A stretch of DNA of 64,000 bases from an uncultured Bacteroides sp. (GTDB lineage Bacteria; Bacteroidota; Bacteroidia; Bacteroidales; UBA932): NCBI GenBank assembly GCA_900546925.1, contig UREV01000006.1:1-64000 (forward strand). The letters run 5' to 3'. This document shows, piece by piece, positions 1 through 8,166 of this stretch. Below the pieces are notes generated by a model, which worked only from the letters and a program-made list of their open reading frames with translations, did not search any database and had not been told where the DNA came from. How positions within the stretch are numbered: the stretch's first letter is position 1; each line of letters opens with the position of its first letter. A program made the translations under genes and the position numbers.

Positions 1-2
1 TT

Positions 3-182
3 AAGGACATCAACAACGAAAGTAATTCCAATCAAAATTGCGAGTTGGATTGCGAATTGGATTGCGAGTTAAAACTAACTGATAAACAAAAAGTTATCCT
101 ATATATTTTAATGTCTGATGGAGAAAAAACTGCGAGTTGGATTGCGAGTCAATTAGAAGTCGGGTTAAGGAGTGACCATTGA
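3..182 (+). pseudogene. 3' end of a probable AlbA_2-type ATP-binding regulator (partial, probably truncated)
   Basis: An open frame enters from the left edge and stops at 180-182. It encodes about 59 residues: an Asn-rich stretch, a repeated Cys-Glu-Leu-Asp linker, then LTDKQKVILYILM, which looks like the first helix of a C-terminal winged-helix domain. Proteins of the AlbA_2 (RecG-like ATP-binding) family in Bacteroidales often end with a tandem-repeat linker followed by such a domain; that comparison is from memory. The frame stops shortly after the first helices, at a point where the recognition helix would be expected, so the gene is probably frameshifted or cut. Function cannot be stated from this fragment. 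Confidence 0.4.
37..152 (+). repeat. 12-bp tandem repeat with a displaced second copy
   Basis: Three 12-bp units (ATTGCGAGTTGG and variants) lie at 37-48, 49-60 and 61-72. Two further units lie at 129-140 and 141-152. The first block reads Cys-Glu-Leu-Asp repeats, whereas the second is offset by 92 bp and is therefore read in another frame, as Ala-Ser-Trp-Ile. A 17-nt string (39-55) is repeated exactly at 131-147. Confidence 0.75.
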
Positions 183-202
183 CTCATTTTCTTGCCTTGA
201 AA

Positions 203-235
203 TTTGCGTGTACAAAGGAATAAGGCTAACTTTGT
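203..235 (+). promoter_or_regulatory. Bacteroidota-type promoter for the DUF4143 ATPase
   Basis: TTTG at 203-206, a 20-nt spacer and TAACTTTGT at 227-235 match the Bacteroidota consensus (TTTG, 19-20 nt, TAnnTTTG). The start codon at 280 lies about 40 nt downstream. Confidence 0.65.
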
Positions 236-279
236 GGTCGTTAATAATGTGTATTTACACAAAATAAACGAATAGAAAT

Positions 280-1542
280 ATGGAAATCCGTAGAGATAAA
301 TATCTGGATCTACTTATCCACAGTTGTGGGAATGGGTTGATAAAAGTGATAACAGGAATGCGCAGATGCGGCAAGTCATACCTGTTGTTCACCCTTTTCA
401 AGAACTACCTCATAAAACAAGGAGTGAAAGAAGACCATATCATAGGGGTAAATTTGGAGAACCGACTGAATAAAAGTTTGAGAGACCCCGACGCATTACT
501 TCAATACATAGATAGCCGTCTTGCATCAGACGGTCAATATTATGTTATGCTGGATGAAGTACAGATGGTCAGCGAGTTTGAGGATGTATTGAACTCATTC
601 CTAAGCATAAGCAATGTGGATGTGTTTGTTACTGGCTCTAATGCAAAGTTCCTGTCTAAGGATGTAATCACTGAGTTTCGTGGACGAGGAGATGAAATAC
701 ACGTGCGCCCATTGACCTTCAGAGAAGTAGCAGATTTCCGTGATGACTATTCGCAAGATATGATTCGTGAATATATGCTCTATGGAGGATTGCCACAGGT
801 CGTTTTAGAAAACGATGTCAACAAGAAGGTGAGTTATCTGGAACAGCAGATGGAGCATACTTATTTGCGTGACATAAAAGAGCGATATGAAGTTCGTCAA
901 GATAGCGATTTGTCAGAACTAGTGGACATCATGGCATCATGTGTGGGTGGTCTGACCAATCCTCCAAAGATTGCAGACACTTTTAAAAGTGTAAAGCATA
1001 GTAGCATTTCGGTGGATACCATACGTCTCTACTTGGAATATATGGAGGATGCGTTCGTGTTGGAACGTGTTACTCGTTATGACATTAAAGGAAGAAAATA
1101 CATAGATTCGCCGTTTAAGTATTACTTTGAGGATTTGGGACTGAGAAATGCCCGATTGGGATTTCGGCAAGTAGAACCAACGCATATGATGGAGAATATG
1201 CTCTACAACGAGCTTCGTGCTATTGGAATGAAGGTGGATGTAGGACAGGTGTTTACCGAAGTGAAAATCGAGGATGGATCCCGTCAGCGCAAGACGCTGG
1301 AAATCGATTTCGTCTGCAACCGTGGCTATGAGCGAGTGTACATCCAATCGGCCTATTCGATGGAAACAGAAGAAAAACGAGATCAAGAACTGACCTCACT
1401 ACGTAAACTTCGCGACGGATTTCGCAGAATCGTAATTGTAAACGGGCTACAACCTACCTACATGAATGAAGAAGGCGTGTATATTATAAATCTTATGGAT
1501 TTTTTGCGCGACCCGGAGAAATACATGGAGGAGAGAGTATAA
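280..1542 (+). CDS. AAA-family ATPase with DUF4143 domain
   Basis: This 420-residue protein has the layout of the AAA_14/DUF4143 family. The Walker A motif GMRRCGKS is at residues 26-33, Walker B (VMLDEV) near residue 90 and a sensor-like stretch VFVTGSNAKFL near 111. The C-terminal half carries the DUF4143 region, ending in a basic, nuclease-like fold segment (EIDFVCNRG). Family members are common in Bacteroidota genomic islands; their role is not settled, although toxin-like or repair roles have been proposed. The gene is full length, has its own promoter and stands alone on the plus strand between decayed fragments, so it may be the last intact cargo of an old island. Cytoplasmic: no signal peptide or membrane segment is seen. 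Confidence 0.85.
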   Translation: MEIRRDKYLDLLIHSCGNGLIKVITGMRRCGKSYLLFTLFKNYLIKQGVKEDHIIGVNLENRLNKSLRDPDALLQYIDSRLASDGQYYVMLDEVQMVSEFEDVLNSFLSISNVDVFVTGSNAKFLSKDVITEFRGRGDEIHVRPLTFREVADFRDDYSQDMIREYMLYGGLPQVVLENDVNKKVSYLEQQMEHTYLRDIKERYEVRQDSDLSELVDIMASCVGGLTNPPKIADTFKSVKHSSISVDTIRLYLEYMEDAFVLERVTRYDIKGRKYIDSPFKYYFEDLGLRNARLGFRQVEPTHMMENMLYNELRAIGMKVDVGQVFTEVKIEDGSRQRKTLEIDFVCNRGYERVYIQSAYSMETEEKRDQELTSLRKLRDGFRRIVIVNGLQPTYMNEEGVYIINLMDFLRDPEKYMEERV

Positions 1543-1567
1543 AATCACAATATTCTTAAACTAGTAA

Positions 1568-1765
1568 TATTTTGTTAGGTCTGAGTTTATCAAAGCCATC
1601 GGCATATTTTATAAGAATGAATTAAATGCCATCAAGAAGAGTGGAGTCCAACTTCAACCCGTGTACGAGGCGTTCTCCAATGCATGGGAGTCTATAGAAG
1701 AGAGATTCCATGGCGAACTTATGCGTCATGGTAGAATTCGTATGGAATTTCACTATACCACATAG
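1568..1765 (+). pseudogene. N-terminal stub of a GHKL-type ATPase
   Basis: An open frame without a start codon encodes about 65 residues ending at the TAG at 1763-1765. The stretch QLQPVYEAFSNAWESI has the form of the N box of Bergerat-fold (GHKL) ATPases (E-x3-N-A-x-E). Only the N-terminal edge of such a protein is present; the nucleotide-binding G boxes that should follow are missing and the sequence turns into an unrelated gene fragment in another frame. Interpreted as a remnant left by deletion. The family assignment rests on one motif. Confidence 0.45.
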
Positions 1766-2304
1766 GTACAACTGCCAAAGGCCACACCATCTTTTTCCAA
1801 TTTGACATCCACGGACGCTGCCGCGGCGGGAAAATCATCCCCTACAACCCGGATACCGGCCACCGCATCAAGAACGACCATTTCCCGCCGGTAATGTGGG
1901 TGCACACCAATCTCAAAGCTGCGCACCTGCTTCCGCCGGAATGGAAACTCACCCAATGCCTGTTCGGCGAGCACCTGCTCCAGGATAAGGTTAATGCCAA
2001 TGTGGCGCTGGTGGAGTCGGAGAAGACCGCAGTCATCTGCTCCCTCCTTCTCCCCGAATACACCTGGCTGGCCACAGGAGGCAAAAGTCAGTTCAATGAC
2101 AGACTGATGGTCCTGAAAGGCCGTAAAGTGACAGCCTTCCCGGACATTGATGGCTACGACGAATGGAGGAAGAAGGCGAAGAACTACCCGATGCTTGGCA
2201 TCACCATATCCGACATCCTTGAACGCAATGCCACACCAGAGCAACGAGAGCGCCACGTGGACATCGCAGACTTGCTTCTGGAGGAAATGCTGAAGGAAAA
2301 GTGA
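1735..2304 (+). pseudogene. 3' part of a DUF6371/Toprim-like mobile-element gene
   Basis: The frame opens after a stop at 1732-1734 and runs 190 codons; it can be read well upstream of the ATG at 1894, from about GTTAKGHTIFFQFD. The conserved part includes ALVESEKTAVICSLLLP, a Gly-rich stretch (LATGGKSQFN) and DIDGYDEW, matching a Toprim-like acidic DxD arrangement. Proteins of the DUF6371 type, about 350-400 residues long with an N-terminal zinc-binding part, are typical of Bacteroides conjugative and mobilizable elements. Here the N-terminal half is absent, so this is most likely a truncated relic. By eye its GC content is clearly higher than that of the flanking DNA, consistent with foreign origin. 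No promoter is visible. Confidence 0.6.
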
Positions 2305-2346
2305 TGTGATAGTTAATGCGTCACAAATAATTTCAAATATTCAAAA

Positions 2347-2379
2347 TTTGCAGCATATGTCAAAATGATGTATTTTTGT
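2347..2379 (+). promoter_or_regulatory. Promoter of the AraC-family regulator
   Basis: TTTG at 2347-2350, a 20-nt spacer and TATTTTTGT at 2371-2379 give an almost ideal Bacteroidota promoter. The ATG at 2405 follows after about 25 nt, so the leader is very short. Confidence 0.7.
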
Positions 2380-2404
2380 GACTCCTTGACCACTGTTTAT
2401 TTTG

Positions 2405-3257
2405 ATGGCGATGCAAAATATTTCGTATGCTAATTATGATGTAGCCAAAATGACTCCGTTTCAGATTGTTACTCTGGCGAAGGATGAATTACTTAGACGA
2501 GACCACACAGATTACTCAATACTTGTATTTGTATTGAAAGGGACAGTCCGAGTCTCTACCAGCGTCTATGTGAAGGACAATGTGGAGAACGGAAACATGT
2601 TTGTGGTCCATGAACATGATTACATTTGTGTACGGGGGGGGGGTGGAATCCGTATTACTTTTTTGCTACTTCGACTCATCTATGGCGCTCTGCAACGGCC
2701 TGTCACTCAGGCCGGCAACTGAAAAAAGATCGTCTGCCATAATCTCGGGAACTCTGACCGAAAACCATATCCCAGTATTGCCTATTCGAAATATTTTGAT
2801 GATGGAACTGGCTGTTACCCAGAACGAAATGGACGGCAGTTTGTTTGGAGGCCGTTTTTTTGAATACAAACGTTACGTAATACTTTTGGTAATCCGCGCT
2901 GTCTACAGTAATGAGGACCTGCTCTATTTGTTCAGGATAGAACCGGGAGATATCTTCGAGTTTAGGGAACTGTTTTTCAAGTATTATAACTTCGATATGA
3001 ATGTCAAGGAACTTGCTGTTATGATGAACATTCCGAGGGCAACGTTCAACCGCAAGTTCAAAAGAGCCTTTGGACTGCCTGCTGGCGAGTGGTTGAATTT
3101 GAAGAGGAAGTCAAATGTTCTTATGGATTTGAAAACTACGGACATGACAGTAAAAGAAATCGCCGACAAATATAAACTGTCACCTAATTATCTGACAAGC
3201 TTCTGCAAAAAGTATCTTGGTGATACGCCTTTGAATATTAGAGAGACCAACGACTGA
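2405..3257 (+). CDS. AraC-family transcriptional regulator interrupted by a G10 tract (candidate phase-variable, OFF as read)
   Basis: Two overlapping frames make one protein if one base is removed. From the ATG at 2405 the first frame gives an N-terminal sensor-like part and enters ten G at 2634-2643; as written it then runs out of frame and stops at 2722, giving about 105 residues. From the tract onward the other frame (VESVLLFCYF...) continues to 3257 and contains two helix-turn-helix motifs typical of AraC/XylS C-termini (NVKELAVMMNIPRATFNR and TVKEIADKYKLSPNYLTSF, near residues 198 and 247 of the joined protein). With nine G (or twelve) the product is about 283 residues, the usual AraC length. 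The gene sits just upstream of a fimbrial operon in the same direction and is the obvious candidate regulator. A sequencing or assembly error in the tract is the main alternative. Confidence 0.8.
2634..2643 (+). repeat. Homopolymeric G10 tract inside a coding region
   Basis: Ten consecutive G follow TAC and precede TGG. A tract of this length within a gene is prone to slipped-strand mispairing. Nine or twelve G would place the upstream start codon in frame with the HTH domain; ten G does not. Confidence 0.9.
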
Positions 3258-3287
3258 TCAAGTAATGGCGTACAAATAATGGTTGGG

Positions 3288-3323
3288 TCTTTCCGGACAA
3301 ACATTGTCCGGAAAGATTTTTTT
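3288..3323 (+). terminator. Strong intrinsic terminator after the AraC-type gene
   Basis: TCTTTCCGGACAA (3288-3300) pairs perfectly with TTGTCCGGAAAGA (3304-3316) around a three-base loop, followed by seven T (3317-3323). It isolates the regulator from the fimbrial genes. Confidence 0.92.
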
Positions 3324-3394
3324 GTGAGCAGAAATTATAGGCGTTTGAGCCAATACAGTAGATGTGAAATAGTAAGTCTGTTCTTTCCATACAG

Positions 3395-3403
3395 TAATTT
3401 TGC
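3395..3403 (+). promoter_or_regulatory. Probable -7 element of the fimbrial operon promoter
   Basis: TAATTTTGC fits TAnnTTTGC. No good TTG element is present 19-20 nt upstream (the position reads around GTCTG), which would suit a promoter that depends on an activator such as the upstream AraC-type protein. That last point is inference. The leader to the start codon at 3476 is about 65 nt. Confidence 0.5.
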
Positions 3404-3475
3404 AGCCGAATTTAAAACAGGCCCCTCACTCGAGACGAGAAAGGAGTATTGATATAAGTTAAGCGAAAGGTACAG

Positions 3476-4015
3476 ATGAAGCTTAAGATTGTTTTTTTGA
3501 TAGCTGCTTTCACTATCGGTGTGTTACAGCAGGTTTCTGCTCAGAATGTAGGGCTGAAGACCAATGGCCTATATTGGTTGGCCACCACGCCGAACATTGG
3601 CGTAGAAACGGCATTGTCCCAGAAGGTGACTTTGGAACTGGCCGGCGCATATAACCCTTGGACATTCAAAGATAATAAGAAACTGCGTTTCTGGCTTGCG
3701 CAACCAGAATTGAAATACTGGTTTTGCGAGAAATTTGAAGGTCATTTCATCGGTGTGCATGCTCATGGTGCACAATTCTATAGTACATTGGCTCGGAAAC
3801 GTCGCGACGGATATCTTGCCGGCGGCGGTGTCAGCTATGGATATGATTGGATTTTGTCGCCGCATTTTAATCTGGAAGCAGAGTTTGGTTTTGGATATGC
3901 GCGTCTGTGGTATAAGGAAAGCGATTGCATACCATGCATAAAATCGTACGAATGGAAAAATAAGGACTATGTGGGTCCTACCAGGGCGTCTTTGTCTGTA
4001 GTGTACTTTTTCTAA
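3476..4015 (+). CDS. DUF3575-family exported protein, first gene of the fimbrial operon
   Basis: The 179-residue product starts with a standard signal peptide ending in a VSA-QN-like cleavage site near residue 22. The mature part is rich in alternating aromatic and polar residues (LELAGAYNPW, YSTLARKRRD, AEFGFGYARLWY) and ends in aromatic VVYFF, which is consistent with a small outer-membrane beta-barrel. DUF3575 proteins are regularly the first gene of Bacteroidales FimA/Mfa-type fimbrial loci, preceding a DUF3868 protein, as here. A late Cys pair (SDCIPCIKS) is seen. The gene is 12 nt from the next one. Assigned role: outer-membrane assembly or anchoring accessory; not proven. Confidence 0.75.
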   Translation: MKLKIVFLIAAFTIGVLQQVSAQNVGLKTNGLYWLATTPNIGVETALSQKVTLELAGAYNPWTFKDNKKLRFWLAQPELKYWFCEKFEGHFIGVHAHGAQFYSTLARKRRDGYLAGGGVSYGYDWILSPHFNLEAEFGFGYARLWYKESDCIPCIKSYEWKNKDYVGPTRASLSVVYFF

Positions 4016-4027
4016 ACATCGTTTTTT

Positions 4028-5797
4028 ATGAAATCTACTATCAGCTATATCACATTGTTATTGGCTTCTGCCGGATTGATTTGCATGACGGGATGTGCCA
4101 CGTATAAGGCAGAAAAGGCTATAACTGTTTCTCCGGCTCCTTATGTTGTCGTACCGGATACTGACAATAACGCGCAACTGGATGTTACATTTCGTGTTCC
4201 TGGTCGCTATTTGCCGAAGCGGAGCCGCCTTGTCGTGTCCCCACAACTGCTTTCAGGAGATTCATTATTGTATGGATGTTGTCCGATTGCAATATATTCC
4301 CCTATCTATAATAAGAAGGTAGAGCGTCTTCGGGTACTTAAAAACTATGAAGATCCGTATGCGGGCAGAATAATCAAAGTTGAAAATACAGCCAGGGATA
4401 CGGAATTCCCTTATTCGGAGTTTGTTCAGCTTCCTATGGATATTGACAATGCGCGCATGGTGGCAGTAGTCTCTACCAACGGCTGTGGTAAATGTTCTGG
4501 TATAGACACTGTCAATGTTGCGACATTTGGTACCCCGGCTACACTTGTAAACCCTAAAAAGGATCTGAAACTTACATGGATTGAACCTGAGTTCAAGATA
4601 CGTCCTAAAGTAGCAGAAGGGAAAGGTGTGGCGAATCTTCAGTTTGTCATAAATAAGTATGACATCAATCTGGAGATGGGCAACAACCGCAATGAACTGG
4701 ATGATATGGTTGCAAAACTGGCTCCGGTCCTGAATGATACTCTTGCCACACTGACCTCACTGGAAATTTTCGGTATGGCTTCAGCAGACGGACCGCTGGC
4801 ATTCAACACTCCGCTCTCGAAAAACCGTGCAAACTCTGCCAAGAACTGGTTGGTGGACCGCCTGCAGATTAGCCCTGAAATTCAGAAAGTTATACGAGTA
4901 GGCTCGCGCCCTGAAGGATGGCAACCGGTCTTGGATGCAATGCTGTCGGATCATCATCCCGATGCAGATAAGGTGAACGAAATCATGCAGCGATATGCGG
5001 ATCAAAATGATGATGTTGCAGAGCGTTACATCCGACAGTTAAGCTGCTGGAAGGACATACGTGCCAAGTATTTACAGAAAGACCGTAAGGTGGAATATGT
5101 ATATACATATACTATTCGCAGTTTTACTACCGACGAAGAGCTGTTGAGCATGTACAAGAAGCGACCGGATGCTTTCAATGAAGATGAAATGTTGCGGGTG
5201 GCCACATTGGCGGTCAACGATCAAGCCCGTAAAGAGGTGTATCTTACATTGATGAAATATTTTCCGCAGTCTGCCGTGGGCGCAAACAATCTGGCTGTAC
5301 TCTACCTTCGTGAAGGAAATGTCGAAGAAGCAAGGGCCGTGCTTGACAGACAAAAAGAGAGTTCACCAGAGCAACTGAACACGCTTGCTGCAAGCTATAT
5401 ATATTTGGGTGATTATGAGCGGGCTGTAGAATTGTTGCAAGAGATCGAACTGCCTGAAGCGCGTTATAATCTTGGACTGCTCAAGGCCAAACAAAGGGAT
5501 CTCACGGAAGCTTACGAACTATTGCGTCCATATTCAGATGTAAACAGCGCAATACTGGCTCTCAGTCTGAATAAGAATGAGGAGGCGAAAGATATCATGC
5601 AAGGTGTGACTGCCTCGACTGCAGTTTCCGAGTATGTAAGGTCGATGATTTCGGCACGTTTCCATGAAGATGAGGTGTTCTTCGATCATTTGGCCAAGGC
5701 CTGTGAAGACGGGAAGTTACGTCGCAGGGCTGCGGATGAACCTGATTTCTATTATTATAAAACTGATGGACGATTTGTGTCTATAGTAAAAAGATAA
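4028..5797 (+). CDS. DUF3868-type fimbrial accessory lipoprotein with OmpA-like and TPR regions
   Basis: A 589-residue lipoprotein: the signal peptide ends in a lipobox with Cys at residue 23 (ICMTGC). Residues of about 60-180 form a beta-rich domain. From about residue 205 there is an OmpA-like module (FVINKYDINLEMGNN, then GMASADGPLAFN and LSKNRANSAKNW), the arrangement used for peptidoglycan contact. The last third (about 390-560) reads as helical repeats of TPR type (AVGANNLAVLYLREGNVEEA, ASYIYLGDYERAVELL). In Bacteroidales fimbrial loci a protein of this type lies between the DUF3575 gene and the FimB-like gene. It probably sits in the periplasm attached to the outer membrane and helps position or assemble the fimbria. 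Confidence 0.72.
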   Translation: MKSTISYITLLLASAGLICMTGCATYKAEKAITVSPAPYVVVPDTDNNAQLDVTFRVPGRYLPKRSRLVVSPQLLSGDSLLYGCCPIAIYSPIYNKKVERLRVLKNYEDPYAGRIIKVENTARDTEFPYSEFVQLPMDIDNARMVAVVSTNGCGKCSGIDTVNVATFGTPATLVNPKKDLKLTWIEPEFKIRPKVAEGKGVANLQFVINKYDINLEMGNNRNELDDMVAKLAPVLNDTLATLTSLEIFGMASADGPLAFNTPLSKNRANSAKNWLVDRLQISPEIQKVIRVGSRPEGWQPVLDAMLSDHHPDADKVNEIMQRYADQNDDVAERYIRQLSCWKDIRAKYLQKDRKVEYVYTYTIRSFTTDEELLSMYKKRPDAFNEDEMLRVATLAVNDQARKEVYLTLMKYFPQSAVGANNLAVLYLREGNVEEARAVLDRQKESSPEQLNTLAASYIYLGDYERAVELLQEIELPEARYNLGLLKAKQRDLTEAYELLRPYSDVNSAILALSLNKNEEAKDIMQGVTASTAVSEYVRSMISARFHEDEVFFDHLAKACEDGKLRRRAADEPDFYYYKTDGRFVSIVKR

Positions 5798-5809
5798 TGG
5801 GCGAGACAT

Positions 5810-6706
5810 ATGAAAGGTAATTTTATGAAAGGCACTCTGGTGCTGTGGCTTGCTGTATCTACATTCGTTTCGTGTATCAGGGACAAAGTGGAGAATTGTC
5901 CTCCGTTGAAAGTCACCATAGCGGTGAAAGACAAGAACTACTTCAATATCGATCAGGTGGACTTCGAGGAGGAACGGAAAGCATCCGATCTCGCATTCCG
6001 GGAATATATACCGACATTGACCTGTATACTGCGCGACGCCCATACTGGCGAGATTAAGGATGAGCGGGGGTTGTTCAATGTCACTGGCGACGAAGAAACT
6101 GTGCAGGTGCAATTCTGCCCGTGTCTGCCGCATGGCAAATACATTCTCACCGTGTGGGGCGGGTTGAGCGATCTGTCTCCGCTAGGCAATGACTATGATA
6201 CGATGGAGCTGCATCCCGGGCATATGGAAGGCGAAGATATATACATGGTGAACGACACATTGGTGTATGATGCTTATAACTATGACTATATCGTGGAAAT
6301 GGAGCGCACCAAAGGTAAGCTCATCGTCTTGGCGGAGAATCTGCCTCAGAATGTGGAATATTCATCGGAGAGTGTCGATAATCTTTTCGCCGGCGTGAAC
6401 TGCAATTTTCAGTATTCGGGCAATACCCATGTGGATGCCCAGTCGGTGTGGATAGGGAATCATGCGGTGATGAAAACTGTGTTGGCTCCGTCTGTCAAGG
6501 AACGCAGTTCATTACTTGGCTTGCAGTTTTATGATAGCGAACAACGGGATGGTGTGAACTGGTCTCCAGAAGATGTGCGTATTACCATGAGACGTAATGA
6601 ACTTACGATGTTGCGCTATGTTTGGGATGACGTGAAGCGTGATTTTATGGTGTATATGCGTGTGAATGACAACTGGGATCTCATACATGGGATGGAAATA
6701 GATTAA
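5810..6706 (+). CDS. FimB/Mfa2-family fimbrial anchor lipoprotein
   Basis: The 298-residue product has a lipoprotein signal peptide (STFVSC). Two starts are possible, 5810 and 5825; the second leaves a 17-residue signal peptide, the first 22. Sequence features fit the Mfa2/FimB family of about 300 residues: an early CPPLKVTIAV strand, a mid region PHGKYILTVWGG and an EMERTKGKLIVLAENLP segment. In Porphyromonas these proteins anchor the fimbria and limit its length. The C-terminus (MRVNDNWDLIHGMEID) is almost the same as that of the next gene product, suggesting a shared terminal strand. It is 48 nt upstream of the stalk gene, with no terminator between them. Confidence 0.82.
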   Translation: MKGNFMKGTLVLWLAVSTFVSCIRDKVENCPPLKVTIAVKDKNYFNIDQVDFEEERKASDLAFREYIPTLTCILRDAHTGEIKDERGLFNVTGDEETVQVQFCPCLPHGKYILTVWGGLSDLSPLGNDYDTMELHPGHMEGEDIYMVNDTLVYDAYNYDYIVEMERTKGKLIVLAENLPQNVEYSSESVDNLFAGVNCNFQYSGNTHVDAQSVWIGNHAVMKTVLAPSVKERSSLLGLQFYDSEQRDGVNWSPEDVRITMRRNELTMLRYVWDDVKRDFMVYMRVNDNWDLIHGMEID

Positions 6707-6754
6707 TCATTCAAAATCAATATAATACAAAGTTTAATTTTAAATCAAATCATT

Positions 6755-8044
6755 ATGAAGATAAGTTTACTTTTCAGCTTTATGGTTGCAGGGCTTGTAA
6801 TGATGAGCTCATGCACTAAAGAAAAAGTCATCGTAATGGGTGGTGATGACTCGAATGCGGCTCAGCAGATTGTTCTGCAGGTAGCTAATACCGGTGACGG
6901 TTTGCAGACTCGTGCCGGCCGTCCGCTTTATAGCTCTGAGGCTAAACAGACTATTGAGAATGTGAAGGTTATCATCTGTAAAGGCAATGCGGTTAAGTAT
7001 GTTAAAACTGTAGAGAATTGGAATACATCATCTTCCGAATATACTACTGGCGGACATGGTCGCATGACAACTATCGAAATCCCTAAAGATGAGAGACTCA
7101 ATGAGGATGGCGTATACACTGTTTATGCTTTCGGTTATCATACCGGCACAGCGTATGAAAACTTGAATACTGCGATTGCAGAGATTGCTACTGGGAGTAC
7201 ATTTGATGCGAATACAGTTTTGAAGATTGCTGCAGGTGTAAGAGGTGAAGAAATCTTTGCAGGTTCAATTACTTTCGAATTGAAAAAGGAAATCGGTTTC
7301 AAGAGACCTGTAGTTCTTAACCGTCAGGTTGCAGGTACATTCGGTTATTTCGAGGCTATTCCTTACATAGAGGGAGCAACCAAGCTTCAGCTTGTAGCTT
7401 CAACTCGCAATCAGGACCTCGTTCTCGGACAGTTCCACAACCTCGACCTTACAGAGAACGGTACAGGCTATAGCCCCTACTTCGTTGTAAACGGTGCTAA
7501 CGCTGCTACTGACAAGGTAATCTACGAAATCGACCTGACTAAATGGTTCAACAAGATTGAGGATAAGAACAAGGACGGTCTGATTGACACTGACTCTTGG
7601 CAGAATGCGTATGAGGGTAATGGAGCTAAGTTTAAGAATGGTTCTGTATTCGGTGGCACATTCCTTGTTCCGTTCGCAAAGATTGCTGAGACCAACACTT
7701 TCGTTCTGAAGTTGGTTAAAGCTGATGGAGAGGCTGCTCAGACATGGGCAATTAAGTTGCCTAAAGGTGACAAGCAGCTCTCAGAGCACAATCTTTTCAG
7801 CTGGACAGGCACATCATTCCCTACTGCAGCAGTAAAGAACACCGATAACAATACAGTTTACAACGTAGTTCGTAACCACCTCTATGGTATCGGTGAGAGA
7901 AGTCTTGACGAGCCTACTGCTCCTGGAGAACCAGATCCGGATAATCCTGATACTCCGGAGCCTCTCAAGAAGAAGCAGGAGCTTACACTCCGTGTTAACG
8001 ACAACTGGGATGTCCTCCATAAGTTGGAGATTGAGGAGGACTAA
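6755..8044 (+). CDS. Mfa1-family major fimbrial (stalk) subunit
   Basis: The 429-residue protein has a lipobox (VMMSSC, Cys20) as expected for type V pilins, which travel as lipoproteins and are then trimmed by an arginine-specific protease. An Arg-containing stretch LQTRAGRP near residue 50 is a plausible processing site. Two-domain layout: an N-terminal domain to about 200 (IGFKRPVVLNRQVAGTFGYF marks the linker typical of Mfa1) and a C-terminal domain ending in a Pro/Glu-rich spacer (APGEPDPDNPDTPEPLKKK) and a final strand RVNDNWDVLHKLEI. Its codon use and position right after the anchor gene, with a hairpin after it, fit the most abundant subunit. Confidence 0.85.
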   Translation: MKISLLFSFMVAGLVMMSSCTKEKVIVMGGDDSNAAQQIVLQVANTGDGLQTRAGRPLYSSEAKQTIENVKVIICKGNAVKYVKTVENWNTSSSEYTTGGHGRMTTIEIPKDERLNEDGVYTVYAFGYHTGTAYENLNTAIAEIATGSTFDANTVLKIAAGVRGEEIFAGSITFELKKEIGFKRPVVLNRQVAGTFGYFEAIPYIEGATKLQLVASTRNQDLVLGQFHNLDLTENGTGYSPYFVVNGANAATDKVIYEIDLTKWFNKIEDKNKDGLIDTDSWQNAYEGNGAKFKNGSVFGGTFLVPFAKIAETNTFVLKLVKADGEAAQTWAIKLPKGDKQLSEHNLFSWTGTSFPTAAVKNTDNNTVYNVVRNHLYGIGERSLDEPTAPGEPDPDNPDTPEPLKKKQELTLRVNDNWDVLHKLEIEED

Positions 8045-8113
8045 TCAACAAAATAATTATCATCGAGAGGGAATGTCATGATTAACCATCTTGATGATAA
8101 AATATCCGAGAAC

Positions 8114-8151
8114 ACTCCCGGAAGTCTTTCCGGGACTTTCGGGAGTTTCTT
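8114..8151 (+). terminator. Intercistronic hairpin after the major subunit gene (attenuator-like)
   Basis: ACTCCCG (8114-8120) pairs with CGGGAGT (8140-8146), with an inner AAGTC/GACTT pairing and a short pyrimidine tail TTCTT. The weak tail suggests partial termination or 3' stabilisation of the upstream message, leaving less transcript for the adhesin genes. Confidence 0.6.
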
Positions 8152-8166
8152 AAGTACAAAAACTAT

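Noticed and set aside
2580..3257. The second frame of the AraC-type gene as an independent gene starting at 2580
   Set aside because: Its first residues are a frame shadow of the N-terminal domain; the natural reading is one protein joined at the G tract.
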